Assembly (NCBI RefSeq): GCF_036898095.1
Contig: NC_090730.1
Location: 164,175,209 to 164,239,208 of the forward strand
Length of the DNA: 64,000 nucleotides
Direction of reading: 5' to 3'
Origin: Palaemon carinicauda
Taxonomy: Eukaryota; Arthropoda; Malacostraca; Decapoda; Palaemonidae
Shown: positions 35,119 through 46,290 of the stretch, piece after piece
How positions within the stretch are numbered: position 1 is the first letter of the stretch
Layout: each line of letters opens with the position of its first letter
Notes under the pieces: generated by a model
What the model was told of the DNA's origin: nothing
The model's input: the letters and a program-made list of their open reading frames with translations, nothing else
Databases searched by the model: none
Position numbers and translations under genes: made by a program

Positions 35119-35700
35119 TCAAGCCAAAGATAATAGTCCTGTGAGAGGAGACGAAGCAGCTTTACCACCAGCTGTGTAGCCCCTACAGCCTCTAACAAAA
35201 AGGTGTTTAGGAACCTGTGGGTTGATTCCCAGTCGTAACAGGCAGTAAATGTGGTTTGTGGTTTCCAGACACCTACCTGGAGTACCTGCACCAGAGAGAT
35301 TCTTACGGAATGCCAGGGTCATGTCGACTCCTCTAATGAGTAGTCAATAACTTTCCTTAGCCAAGATCATATTTTTAGTAACCTTCCTGGCTCTCCCCAT
35401 GCTGACGAATAGGTGCTGTAGGTACGGTCGAGTGCACTTTACAACTTGAAGCTAAGAAAACCTGTGATCAGGACCTGACAGATTCTGGGTTTTAGATTCA
35501 AATTCAGACACGAAGGAGAATGATACCTGTCTGCAGCACTCAGTATGAGCGACGCTAAAGGAGATACCCTGAAACTTGGTCACTCGTTTGGAAGAGGCTA
35601 AGGCAAGCAAGAAAACCATTTTAAGGGTAAGGTTCCTGTTTGAAGCAAGCCTCAACAGTTCATAAGGTGTCCTCTTAAGGAACCGACTTTAGTAACGACT
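35119..35700 (-). pseudogene. Tyrosine-recombinase remnant of element F
   Basis: NRNLTLKMVFLLALASSKRV and AHTECCRQVSFSFVSEFESK (35452-35655) align to the catalytic domain of element C, including the first catalytic Arg (SSKRV). Further on TLAFRKNLSGAGTPG and a shifted THIYCLL remnant cover the C-terminus (35119-35322). Multiple frame breaks. RNase H-like scraps follow to about 36700. Confidence 0.7.
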
Positions 35701-37345
35701 TAGGGCGGTGATCTCACTTCTTTCAGAGGACAGGACTGTTCAAGACTCCATATGAGGATAGTGAGTTCCACCAAGGAGGGCTGAGCAATAACCCTTTCAC
35801 TGCTGATACCGAGCAGGGCTTTTCCCTTCAGAGGGTAAGTAAAATTCAGCTATACTGTACAGGGAATAGTGGCTACGAGAGGAGAAACACCCTTCCTATG
35901 GCACCAACCACATAGGATTCACTTGGCCTGATACACAGAAGTTGAAGATCTCTGGAGATATCCTGCCATCTCTCACGCCACTTTGCTAGAACACCCTTTC
36001 TCTGGGAGAAGATGCTGGATAACCACGTGAGAAGCCGTAGAAATTCCGAGCTGTGAAATATCTGGGCATTTGGTTGACACAACAGGTCGGGGAAAGGAGG
36101 TAATTTTCTGTCTCTCTATTGGAAGACGTAGACAAAATGGGTGCCGTTCTACTTTGGGCCATTTCAGGGCTACTAGTTATATTGACAATGGGAGTGGACT
36201 GGACTCTGTTCAAGATACTCATTATCAGGCACAACTGCAGAAGAACATAAATGTTGAGACTATCCCAAGGGCGTTGGAAGGTACAGTATCCCCAAATGCT
36301 GCGTCCAGGTCTGGCAGCAGTGAGCAGTATACTTCACTGTATCGGAAGCTTCCAATTTACAGCGTTGACTGTCGGGGAATTCCACAAAGTCAGGATCCAA
36401 TTCACTATCTGAGGAAGAAACGACCATTCTGACCCAACGGTCTACGTCTCTCTGCTCAGCTAGTCCGCCATAAAGCTCTTCTTTGCCTGGACTAAAGTGA
36501 TAGCTCGAGTTTAGCACTGCCCACTCATGAATTTCTACTGCTATCTAGCAATGCTGCAAAGAAACCATACCACTTTGTTTTTCACGTATGCAACTCCGGT
36601 GGTGTTGTCACTAATCAGCGGCACTAAGTGCCCGGTCAAAGAGAGCAACAGTGTTGGGGTGCAAAGAGAATCTCTCGATGCTCAATGCTCCTGGTTAGTC
36701 CATTGTCGCAACACTAGGTGGTGTGGGAGGTAGGCTCCCCGTCCTTCTCTAAAAACCTAGTTAGCCAACTGGTTTGCCGACTGGTGGCATATTTACATTT
36801 ACTGACTCTTGAACTATGTTGGCTATAATTCAGAATGGCAGTGTATGACAGCGGAATCTTTGTTGCACTTTCTATGGTAACAGTAGAGGGAGAGCACCAA
36901 TTCATTGAAGTGTCACTTTGAATAATAATATGAAGGCTGAAATGACAGAAATTCTATGTACATATAATCTTTTATCATTTATCAATCTTAATTCAAGATA
37001 ACTACATTTCAGCTGATGGGTATCAGATTGCTTTTCTTTTTCAATTTAACATACTGCACTCATTCTGTTTCCATCTAATATCTTTATAAAACATAACTAC
37101 TGTACCTTACTTAAATTTGAAGGCTATGATTAAGATTAAGATATTCACTTTTACGTTAGTAATTATAAGTCAACTATAAATAGAGAAGCATCTGTATTTA
37201 CATAAAGTCTTTATATCACCTCTTACCTTCAGGAACAAAAGGGCTTTCATATGAAAGTGATTTTTGGGGGTTTTATCAAAGTGATAGCTAAATCTATTCC
37301 TTCTTCAAGGGAATAGCACACGAATTATGGGTAGAACCATTGAAA

Positions 37346-37646
37346 TATGTTATTTTCATTAGTAAAATAAATTTTTGAATATACTTACCCGATGATCATA
37401 TAGCTGTCAGCTCTGCTGCCCGACAGAAAAACCTACGGGCGGAATACGCCAGCGATCGCTATACAGGTGGGGGTGTACATCAACAGCGCCATCTGTCAAG
37501 TAGGTACTCAAGTACTCGATGTCAACACAGAACCAATTTTCTCCTCGGTCCACTGGGTCTCTATTGGGGAGGACGGGTGGGTCCTTTAATTTATGATCAT
37601 CGGGTAAGTATATTCAAAAATTTATTTTACTAATGAAAATAATATT
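37346..37646. repeat. Terminal foldback of D1
   Basis: Arms TATGTTATTTTCATTAGTAA and complement, continuing through ATATACTTACCCGATGATCA. The interior carries the terminal body with GCGATCGC. Confidence 0.88.
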
Positions 37647-38089
37647 TTTCAATATTAAACTTACCCGATGATCATATAGCTGATTCACACCCAGGGGGGT
37701 GGGTAGAGACCAGCATTACATGTTGACATTATTATGAGCTAAGTATTCCGTATTTCATTTTAGCAGTTATTCAAAATAACAAACATAAAATAAATAAGTA
37801 CCTGGTAAGGAAGTCGACTTGAACAATTACTCTGCCTTTTTAAGTACGTCTTCCTTACTGAGCCTCGCGATCCTCATAGGATGCTGAGCGACTCCTAGGA
37901 GCTGAAGTATGAAGGGTTGCAACCCATACTAAAGGTCCTCATCAAAACCTCTAATCTAGGCGCTTCTCAAGAAATGACTTTGACCACCCGCCAAATCAAG
38001 TAGGATGCGAAAGGCTTCTTAGCCTTCCGGACAACCCAAAAACAATAATAAAACATTTCAAGAGAAAGATTAAAAAAGGTTATGGAATT

Positions 38090-39260
38090 AGGGAATTGTA
38101 GTGGTCGAGCCCTCACCACTACTGCACTCGTTGCTACGAATGGTCCCAGAGTGTAGCAGTTCTCGTAAAGAGACTGGACATTCTTAAGATAAAAGACGCG
38201 AACACTGATTTGCTTTTCCAATAGGCTGCGTCGTATATACTTTGCAGAGATCTATTTTGTTTAAAGGCCACGGAAGTTGCGACAGCTCTAACTTCGTGTA
38301 TCCTTACCTTCAGCAAAGCTTGGTCTTCCTCATTCAGATGGGAATGAGCTTCTCGTATTAACAGTCTGATAAAATAGGATAAAGCATTCTCTGACATAGG
38401 CAAAGATGGATTCTTAACTGAACACCATAAAGCTTCAGACGGGCCTCGTAAAGGTTTTTAAATAGAACTTAAGAGCTCTTACAGGACATAATACTCTTTC
38501 TAGTTCATTTCCAACCATACGATAAGTTTGGAATATCGAACGATATTGGTCAAGGCCGAGAAGGCAGCTCGTGTTTGGCTAGAAAACCAAGTTGTAGAAC
38601 ATGTAGCCGTTTCGGATGAGAATCCGATGTTCTTGCTGAAGGCATGAATCTCACTGACTCTTTTAGCTGTGGTTAAGCATATCAGGAAAAGTGTCTTAAA
38701 GGTGAGATCTTTCAGGGAGGCTGATTGAAGCGGTTCGAACCTGTCTGACATAAGGAATCTTAGTACCACGTCTAAATTCCAACCAGGTGTAACCAAACGA
38801 CGCTCCTTCGTGGTCTCAAAAGACTTAAGGAGGTCCTGTAGATCTTTATTGTTGGAAAGATCTAGGCCTCTGTGACGGAAGACTGATGCCAACATGCTTC
38901 TGTAACCCTTGATAGTGGGAGCTGAAAGAGATTGTTCTTTCCTCAGATATAAGAGAAAGTCAGCTATTTGAGTTACAGAGGTACTGGTCGAGGATACGGA
39001 TACTGACTTGCACCAGTTTCGGAAGATTTCCCACTTCGATTGGTAGATTCTAAGGGTGGATGTTCTCCTTGCTCTAGCAAACGCTCTGGTTGCCTCCTTC
39101 GAAAAGCCTCTAGCTCTCGAGAGTCTTTCGATAGTCTGAAGGCAGTCAGACGAAGAGCGTGGAGGCCTTGGTGTACCTTCTTTACACGTGGCTGACGTAG
39201 AAGGTCCACCCTTAGGGGAAGTGTTCTGGGAACGTCTACTAGCCATCGAAGTACCTCGGT
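38090..39260 (-). pseudogene. DIRS tyrosine recombinase, D1
   Basis: The start MTHRGTSMASRRSQN (about 39267) and the core domain (LQTIERLSRARGFSKEA, IYQSKWEIFRNWC) are open to about 38500, where frameshifts near 38560 disrupt the segment before VRALKF. The C-terminal pieces retain HEVR (RIHEVRAVATSVAF), but a frameshift falls between WKSKSVFAS and the FYLK/Tyr region. Ends near the TTTIP-like terminus. Non-functional. Confidence 0.82.
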
Positions 39261-39263
39261 GAG

Positions 39264-40200
39264 TCATTCTCTCGCGGGCCAGAGGGAAGCAACTAGCGTC
39301 AACCTTGTCCCTTCGTGAGAGGCGAACTTCTGCAGTACAGTACCTTGTTGACAATCTTGAACGGAGGGAATGCATATAGATCTAGATGTGACCAATCTAG
39401 TAGAAAGGCATCTATATGAACTGCTGCTGGGTCCGGGATTGGTGAGCAAAATATTGGGAGCCTCTTGGTCATCGAGGTTGCGAAGAGATCTATGGTTGGC
39501 TGGCCCCAGGTGGCCCAAAGTCTCTTGCATACATCCTTGTGGAGGGTCCATTCTGTTGGAATTATTTGTCCCTTCCGAATGAGACAATCTGCTATGACAT
39601 TTAAGTTGCCTTGGATGAACCTCGTTACTAGTGAAAAGTCTAGACCTTTTGACCAGGTGAGGAGGTCCCTTGCGATCTCGTACCATGTCAGAGAGTAGGT
39701 CCCTCCTTGCTTGGAGATGTACGTCAAAGCCGTGTGTTGTCCGAGTTCACCTCCACCACTTTGCCTTGAAGGAGAGACCTGAAGCTTTTCCAGGTCAGAC
39801 GTACTGCCAGTAGCTTCTTGCAGTTGAAATGCATTGTCCTTTGACTCGAGTTCCATAATCCCGAGCATTCCCTACCGTCTAATGTCGCACCCCAGCCTAC
39901 GTCCGATGCGTCCGAGAAGAGAACGTGGTTGGGAGTCTGAACAGTCAGGGGAAGACCCTTTCTAAGGTTGATATAGTCCTTTCACCAAGTCAGACCAGAC
40001 TTTATCTTTCCGGAAACCGGGATCGAGACCGCTTCTAGCGTCTTGTCCTTTTTCCAGTGAAAAGTTAGATGGTATAGAAGAGGACGGAGGTGTAGTCTTC
40101 CTAGTGACACAAATTGAACCACGGATGACAGTGTCCTAACCAGACTCATCCACAGCCTGACAGGGCAGCGTTCCTTCTTCAGCATCTTCTGGATGGATAG
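39264..40200 (-). pseudogene. DIRS ORF2 remnant, D1 (RT core deleted)
   Basis: Starts abruptly in the RT thumb region (LKKERCPVRLWMSLVRTLSS at 40185), joined to Gag sequence. It continues into RNase H (LTYISKQGGTYS, LVTRFIQGNLNVIADCL) and the DIRS C-terminal domain (TIDLFATSMTKRLPIFCSP, DLYAFPPF). The YLDD box is absent. Frameshifts occur near 39740 and 39860. Confidence 0.82.
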
Positions 40201-41610
40201 CAGGGCTGGGGGTAGATCGTCTTGTTCAGCAACGTCCTCATCAGAGGGTTCCTCATCCGAAACTGATGAGGAAACGGCAACGGAGTGGGCAACGTCTGAC
40301 TCGCTGAATCCGGTCGCACTGGTGGATGCGTGACGGAGCCGGACGCAATATCATGGTACTGCTGCACAGTCTGTGAAATGTCAACAACCATGGGGACGCG
40401 AGGAAGTACAGCGTCAACCCGAAACTGTCTAGACTGTCTGGGTTGTGCAGTCAACACCCTACCGGGTTGCTGAGGTTGACGCACTGCATCACAACAAGTC
40501 ACCTCTGCTGGTTGTTGAACGTCTTCTTAGTGACACACTTAACGTCAACAACCACCTCCGAGCGTCGCTTAACGTCAACGTGCGACTGGCAACCCACACT
40601 GGGTCGCATCGGTGGAGGAACCACCTCAACTGGCGGACGCGAGTAGGATACCTCAGCGTCAACAGGGCGCACAACCAACCGGTTGGAAGGTTGTTGGCCA
40701 GAAGGTTCTTCTCCGTATTAAGTCCTCTATCAAGGACACAAGCTTGGACTGCATGTCTTGCAGCAAAGCCCATTAGGGTCTACGGAAGCAGGTGTGGCAA
40801 CAGATGGGGTTAGCGACTGAAGCGGAACCATTTACCATCCCTGGAAGCCTTGTTATGTGTGACATAATAGTACAGCAAAACTTCAAAGGCTCGACAAAAG
40901 TTGAGAAGTTGACCTGTAAACAACTGGAGCGTCTCCTGGCTATGCGCCTGGCCGAGTCTACCAGAATTGAGAAGTCTACCTGGGCAGAGGCATGAACTCC
41001 CAAGCTGAGAACTTCTCTCGTGTCCTATCAGACTCTCGCTCTATAAGCCAGATAAAAAGAAGGGAAATCAAAAGGCTGTATCCCTAAAACTCCTCCTGGT
41101 GCAAAAACCAGTCGCCTAGCCGACGTAACGCTCTCTAGGAGAGCGAGAGAGCACTAGCTTAACAACAATGGCTTCGAAGTAGCTAGGCCTAGTGTAAGTT
41201 CTGACGTGAGGCGAACGAGGAGCAGCAGTTACAAGATCCGGACGAAGATCCTTAAAAAATCATCATGATTTAATTAAAGTCCATAGGAGGCTAAGCAGCT
41301 TAAGGCTCCTCTCCAAATGACAGAGTCCTCAAAGGAATATCAGTAGGAGGGAGAACAGCACTTTCTCATCTACAGGAACCTTGTCCGAGAAAAGCTAGGT
41401 TATCTCAGTGAGGGTCTCACTGGTGCATTAGCAGCAGACCAGAAGGCAACGTTATGTAATGCTTGACAGTCTGTGAACTGTCAAAAACTGAACTGTCAAC
41501 CACAACAGGTGCGTGAGGACATACAGCACTGGTGCATTAGCATACAGACCAGAAGGCAACGTTATGTAACTGCTTGACAGTCTGTGAACTGTCAAAAAAC
41601 TGAACCTGCA
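40185..41610 (-). pseudogene. Rearranged Gag remnant, D1
   Basis: In element order it holds: Gag middle with about 1.7 copies of a 110-bp repeat (41420-41605), Gag C-terminal scraps (GVHASAQVDFSILVDSARR, about 41000-40920), then Gag middle again (FDTEKNLL-like; DAVRQPQQPGRVLTAQ at about 40490). It ends fused to the RT thumb. This middle / C-terminal / middle order is not the normal Gag order and is shared with D2. Confidence 0.72.
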
Positions 41611-42408
41611 AAGTGAAACCGTGATACACTCTCTCTCTATCGTAACGATAGAGCGCATGTTGAACGTCTGAACGTCAACAACTGCGTAGACTAAAAAACT
41701 AAACGTTAGTTCATCTTTGAAAACAGTACGAGACTATCAAAGAAATTCTTTCATAAAACATTAAATTTAAAAAGTTTTAAATTCTTTAAAGGTTAAATAC
41801 GATATAACGGGCTCAACGTTGATTAACTTCGGTTCCAAGTTAGGACCGCCTACTAAAAGGAAAGGTCGCATATAAACAAAACAAAAATTTATTTTTATAT
41901 GTTTATAATAAAAGGAAAGTTAATCGAAGAGGCCTAATAAAGGCGGAGAGATATAAAATATATAGATCTATAACGTGTTAAGCAAAATTACTAAAAACCT
42001 AAACACACTTCCGTCTAAGGGAAGGGTCGGCCATTTAAAAGTGAAAGAGAGTCCATACTCTCTTAGTCACCATAATTAAATCTATCCAAAACGAGTTCAA
42101 GTTTTGAAATGAAGATAAAACCCCTGCATAGCGAAAGCTCAAAACTGGAATAGTGTACTTCACCAAATAGTTGTGAAAACAAATCCAGTTAGTAACAGCG
42201 TATTTTAGTAGGTCTTGCCAGTGGCACGACAGAGAGAAAATTGGTTCTGTGTTGACATCGAGTACTTGAGTACCTACTTGACAGATGGCGCTGTTGATGT
42301 ACACCCCCACCTGTATAGCGATCGCTGGCGTATTCCGCCCGTAGGTTTTTCTGTCGGGCAGCAGAGCTGACAGCTATATGATCATCGGGTAAGTTTAATA
42401 TTGAAAAA

Positions 42409-42968
42409 ATTAACTTTAATCATTTTCTAACTACCTTTTCTTCAGCACCTTCATAGCATTCTGGTTCTATTCTGTCTCTCATAGTCCTCTCTTACAACGT
42501 CTTTACGTTTAGCTCATCAATGCCTTGTCCTCCAGCTGACTTTAGCATACCCCTACTTACTACTCACAATCTTGAGACAGTTTCCACCCTTATTTCCCCA
42601 AAGGGCTCTTATACCCTATTCTGAGGTTTTCTTTCAGTTCTATGATCCCAACATTTTATCACTGACTTTTTTCATTCATAAGATTTTCTTAAGATAGCCC
42701 TGCCTCTCAACAATTCCATTAATTTACCTTAGCTTTTAAATCCAATGTCTAAATGTTCATCTCTTATACATTTTGTTTTCTTCTTTCTTTCTTCCATAAT
42801 TTTGTTACCTTGAAATTTCCCCTTTCCCTATGGTATACTGAGATGCTGAATCTAACCCTTCCTGCTCTCTCTGTCTTTACCATTGACTCAAAAGCTATTA
42901 TAAAAATTAATACATTGCACATGATTTACAATTTTCCTGGTATAACTCTAATAGCTCTAGTGACTTAC
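42409..42968. other. RTRAF intron, pyrimidine-rich, no gene recognised
   Basis: T/C-rich intron DNA between the left end of D1 and the next exon. No repeat family recognised. Confidence 0.5.
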
Positions 42969-43085
42969 CTCTAAACTCAGCACTCTGGAAATCAAGGGCA
43001 TCAAGAGGGTTGGTGTTTACAACTTTTGGTGCAGCTTGATGTTTATTCTTCACATTATCTGATGTCTCTGATTTATATTTCTCCG
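42969..43085 (-). CDS. RTRAF: RTRAF internal exon (second found)
   Basis: A 117-bp exon. With the G donated by the previous exon it reads AEKYKSETSDNVKNKHQ, then AAPKVVNTNPLDALDFQSAEFR. The acceptor is TTTTTTCCAG|CGGAG and the donor TTTAGAG|GTAAGT. The split Ala codon (G|CG) rebuilds the conserved EYGDNAEKY junction typical of RTRAF. The intron to the previous exon is only 151 bp. Less conserved linker region of the protein. Confidence 0.92.
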
Positions 43086-43236
43086 CTGGAAAAAAAAAAA
43101 TGAAATAAGCAAAACAAACAGTAAAATACAGTAATAACAACACAAAAGAACTCGATGAAGACAAAATGCTCACATATGAAAGTAACATTATGACATTAAG
43201 AGTGAACTTTTTACTTATCAAATATCAACCACTTAC

Positions 43237-43461
43237 CATTATCTCCGTATTCAAACCTCACAGATAAACCGAGAAGCCAGTCCACTACTGCTGCTCTTTC
43301 ATTAGGGCTTGCGGGACAGTTTAATTCTCCTAAGTATTTCTTATATGCAGTGGGCCAATCTTTTGAGTCTATAGCCTTGATTTCTCCTCGATCTTCGATT
43401 TTATAATGACGAATTTTCTGGTCTTCAAGCCACACTATAAGATCACGGAAACCTTTGTCAT
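43237..43461 (-). CDS. RTRAF: RTRAF internal exon (first found)
   Basis: A 225-bp exon reading DKGFRDLIVWLEDQKIRHYK, then IEDRGEIKAIDSKDWP, ELNCPASPNERAAVVDWLLG and LSVRFEYGDN. The WLEDQKIRHYKIEDR and WLLGLSVRFEYGDN blocks are diagnostic for RTRAF/CLE. The donor is GATAATG|GTAAGT. The acceptor is AAATCAACAG|AT, preceded by T9. DIRS D2 begins just beyond that T tract. About 20 residues (one exon of about 61 coding bases) should precede it; I did not find them in the window. Confidence 0.93.
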
Positions 43462-43481
43462 CTGTTGATTTAAAAAAAAAT

Positions 43482-43781
43482 ATGTTATTTTCATTAGTAA
43501 AATAAATTTTTGAATATACTTACCCGGTGATCATATAGCTGTCAGCTCTGCTGCCCGACAGAAAAACCTAAGGACAAAATACGCCAGCGATCGCTATACA
43601 GGTGGGGGTGTACATCAACAGCGCCATCTGTCGAGCAGGTACTCAAGTACTCCATGTCAACACAGAACCAATTTTCTCCTCTGCCCACTGGGTCTCTATT
43701 GGGGAGGAAGGGAGGGTCCTTTAATTTATGATCACCGGGTAAGTATATTCAAAAATTTATTTTACTAATGAAAATAACATT
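43482..43781. repeat. Terminal foldback of D2
   Basis: Arms TGTTATTTTCATTAGTAAAA and complement, then ATATACTTACCCGGTGATCA. The interior has the terminal body and CCTCTGCCCACTGGGTCTC. Confidence 0.88.
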
Positions 43782-44222
43782 TTTCAATATTAAACTTAGC
43801 CGGTGATCATATAGCTGATTCACACCCAGGGGGGTGGGTAGAGACCAGCATTACATGTTGACATTATTATGAGCTAAGTATTTTGTAATTCATTTTAGCA
43901 GTTATTCAAAATAACAAACATAAAATAAATAAGTACCTGGTAAGGAAGTCGACTTGAACAATTACTCTGCCTTTTTAAGTACGTCTTCCTTACTGAGCCT
44001 CGCGATCCTCATAGGATGCTGAGCGACTCCTAGGAGCTGAAGTATGAAGGGTTGCAACCCATACTAAAGGACCTCATCAAAACCTCTAATCTAGGCGCTT
44101 CTCAAGAAATGACTTTGACCACCCGCCAAATCAAGTAGGATGCGAAAGGCTTCTTAGCCTTCCGGACAACCCAAAAACAATAATAAAACATTTCAAGAGA
44201 AAGATTAAAAAAGGTTATGGAA

Positions 44223-45380
44223 TTAGGGAATTGTAGTGGTTGAGCCCTCACCCACTACTGCACTCGTTGCTACGAATGGTCCCAGAGTGTAGCAGTTCTC
44301 GTAAAGAGACTGGACATTCTTAAGATAAAAAGACGCGAACACTGAGTTGCTTTTCCAATAGGTTGCGTCGAATATACTTTGCAGAGATCTAATTTGTTTA
44401 AAGGCCACGGAAGTTGCGACAGCTCTAACTTCGTGTGTCCTTACCTTCAGCAAAGCTTGGTCTTCCTCATTCAGATGGGAATGAGCTTCTCGTATTAACA
44501 GTCTGATAAAATAGGATAAAGCATTCTTTGACATAGGCAAAGATGGATTCTTAACTGAACACCATAAAGCTTCAGACGGGCCTCGTAAAGGTTTTAAACA
44601 GAACTTAAGAGCTCTTACAGGACATAAGACTCTTTCTAGTTCATTTCCAACCATACGATAAGTTTGGAATATCGAACGATATTGGTCAAGGCCGAGAAGG
44701 CAGCTCGTGTTTGGCTAGAAAACCAAGTTGTAGAACATGTAGCCGTTTCGGATGAGAATCCGATGTTCTTGCTGAAGGTATGAATCTCACTGACTCTTTT
44801 AGCTGTGGCTAAGCATATCAGGAAAAGAGTCTTAAAGGTGAGATCTTTCAGGGAGGCTGATTGTAGCGGTTCGAACCTGTCTGACATAAGGAATCTTAGT
44901 ACCACGTCTAAATTCCAACCAGGTGTAACCAAACGACGCTCCTTCGTGGTCTCAAAAGACTTAAGGAGGTCCTGTAGATCTTTATTGTTGGAAAGATCTA
45001 AGCCTCTGTGACGGAAGACTGATGCCAACATGCTTCTGTAACCCTTGATATTGGGAGCTGAAAGAGATCTTTCTTTCCTCAGATATAACAGAAAGTCAGC
45101 TATTTGAGTTACAGAGGTAATGGTCGAGGATACGGATACCGACTTGCACCAGTTTCGGAAGATTTCCCACTTCGATTGCTAGACTCTAAGGGTGGATGTT
45201 CTCCTTGCTCTAGCAATCGCTCTGGTTGCCTCCTTCGAAAAGCCTCTAGCTCTCGAGAGTCTTTCGATAGTCTGAAGGCAGTACCTTCTTTACGCGTGGC
45301 TGACGTAGAAGATCCACCCTTAGGGGAAGCGTTCTGGGAACGTCTACTAGCCATCGAAGTACCTCGGTGAGCCATTCTCT
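44223..45380 (-). pseudogene. DIRS tyrosine recombinase, D2
   Basis: The start MAHRGTSMASRRSQN at about 45375 is followed by a deletion after ATRKEGT (about 45285) that shifts frame. The core domain resumes in another frame. The segment MLASVFRHRGLDLSNNKDLQ to SETATC (45031-44740) is open, then a frameshift near 44690. The C-terminal part (44654-44223) keeps HEVR and FASFYLKNVQ with the catalytic Tyr. Non-functional. Confidence 0.82.
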
Positions 45381-46290
45381 CGCGGGCCAGAGGGAAGCAA
45401 CTAGCGTCAACCTCGTCCCTTCGTGAGAGGCGAACTTCTGCAGTACCTTGTTGACAATCTTGAACGGAGGGAATGCATATAGATCTAGATGTGACCAATC
45501 TAGTAGAAAGGCATCTATATGAACTGCTGCTGGGTCCGGGATTGGTGAGCAAAATATTGGGAGCCTCTTGGTCATCGAGGTTGCGAAGAGATCTATGGTT
45601 GGCTGGCCCCAGGTGGCCCAAAGTCTCTTGCAAACATCCTTGTGGAGGGTCCATTCTGTTGGAATTATTTGTCCCTTCCGACTGAGACAATCTGCCATGA
45701 CATTCAAGTTGCCTTGGATGAACCTCGTTACTAGTGAAATGTCTAGACCTTTGACCAGGTGAGGAGGTCCCTTGCGATCTCGTACCATGTCAGAGAGTAG
45801 GTCCCTCCTTGCTTGGAGATGTACGCCAAAGCCGTGGTGTTGTCCGAGTTCACCTCCACCACTTTGCCTTGAAGGAGAGACCTGAAGCTTTTCCAGGTCA
45901 GACGTACTGCCAGTAGCTTCTTGCAGTGAAATGCATTGTCCTTTGACTTGAGTTCCATAATCCCGAGCATTCCCTACCGTCTAATGTCGCACCCCAGCCT
46001 ACGTCCGATGCGTCCGAGAAGAGAACGTGGTTGGGAGTCTGAACAGTCAGGGGAAGACCCTCTCTAAGGTTGATATAGTCCTTTCACCAAGTCAGACCAG
46101 ACTTTATCTTTCCGGAAACCGGGATCGAGACCGCTTCTAGCGTCTTGTCCTTTTTCCAGTGAAAAGCTAGATGGTATAGAAGAGGACGGAGGTGTAGTCT
46201 TCCTAGTGACACAAATTGATCCACGGATGACAGGGTCCCTACCAGACTCATCCACAGCCTAACTGGGCAGCGTTCCTTCTTCAGCATCTT
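45246..46290 (-). pseudogene. DIRS ORF2 remnant, D2 (RT core deleted)
   Basis: Begins at the RT thumb (LKKERCPVRLWMSLVGTLSS, 46287) fused to Gag. Includes RNase H (VEVNSDNTTALAYISKQGG, LVTRFIQGNLNVMADCLSR) and the DIRS C-terminal domain (TIDLFATSMTKRLPIFCSP, DLYAFPPF). No YLDD box. The same junction as in D1. Confidence 0.83.

Larger units (their letters stand above)
34228..36900 (-). mobile_element. Decayed DIRS-type element F
   Basis: The end at 34228 begins ATGACAAATTTGGAGATAAT, the same terminal sequence as element G (63327). Its foldback is broken up by an RTE tail (34272-34411) and a deletion. An inner tip copy, CAAATACAAACCCTCATCCT, follows at about 34660. Minus-strand recombinase and RNase H remnants follow. 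The left end was not found, so the upper limit is approximate. Confidence 0.65.
37346..42408 (-). mobile_element. Non-autonomous DIRS derivative D1 in RTRAF intron
   Basis: A 5.06-kb element of the A family. The terminal foldback is at 37346-37646, the inner tip at about 37647-37690 and the left end at about 42220-42408. Both ends carry private variants (CCCGATGATCAT, GGGCGGAATACGCC, TCAAGTAGGTACTC). It contains recombinase and RNase H remnants, but the RT core with its catalytic aspartates is deleted, and Gag is rearranged in the same way as in D2. Same strand as RTRAF. Confidence 0.9.
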
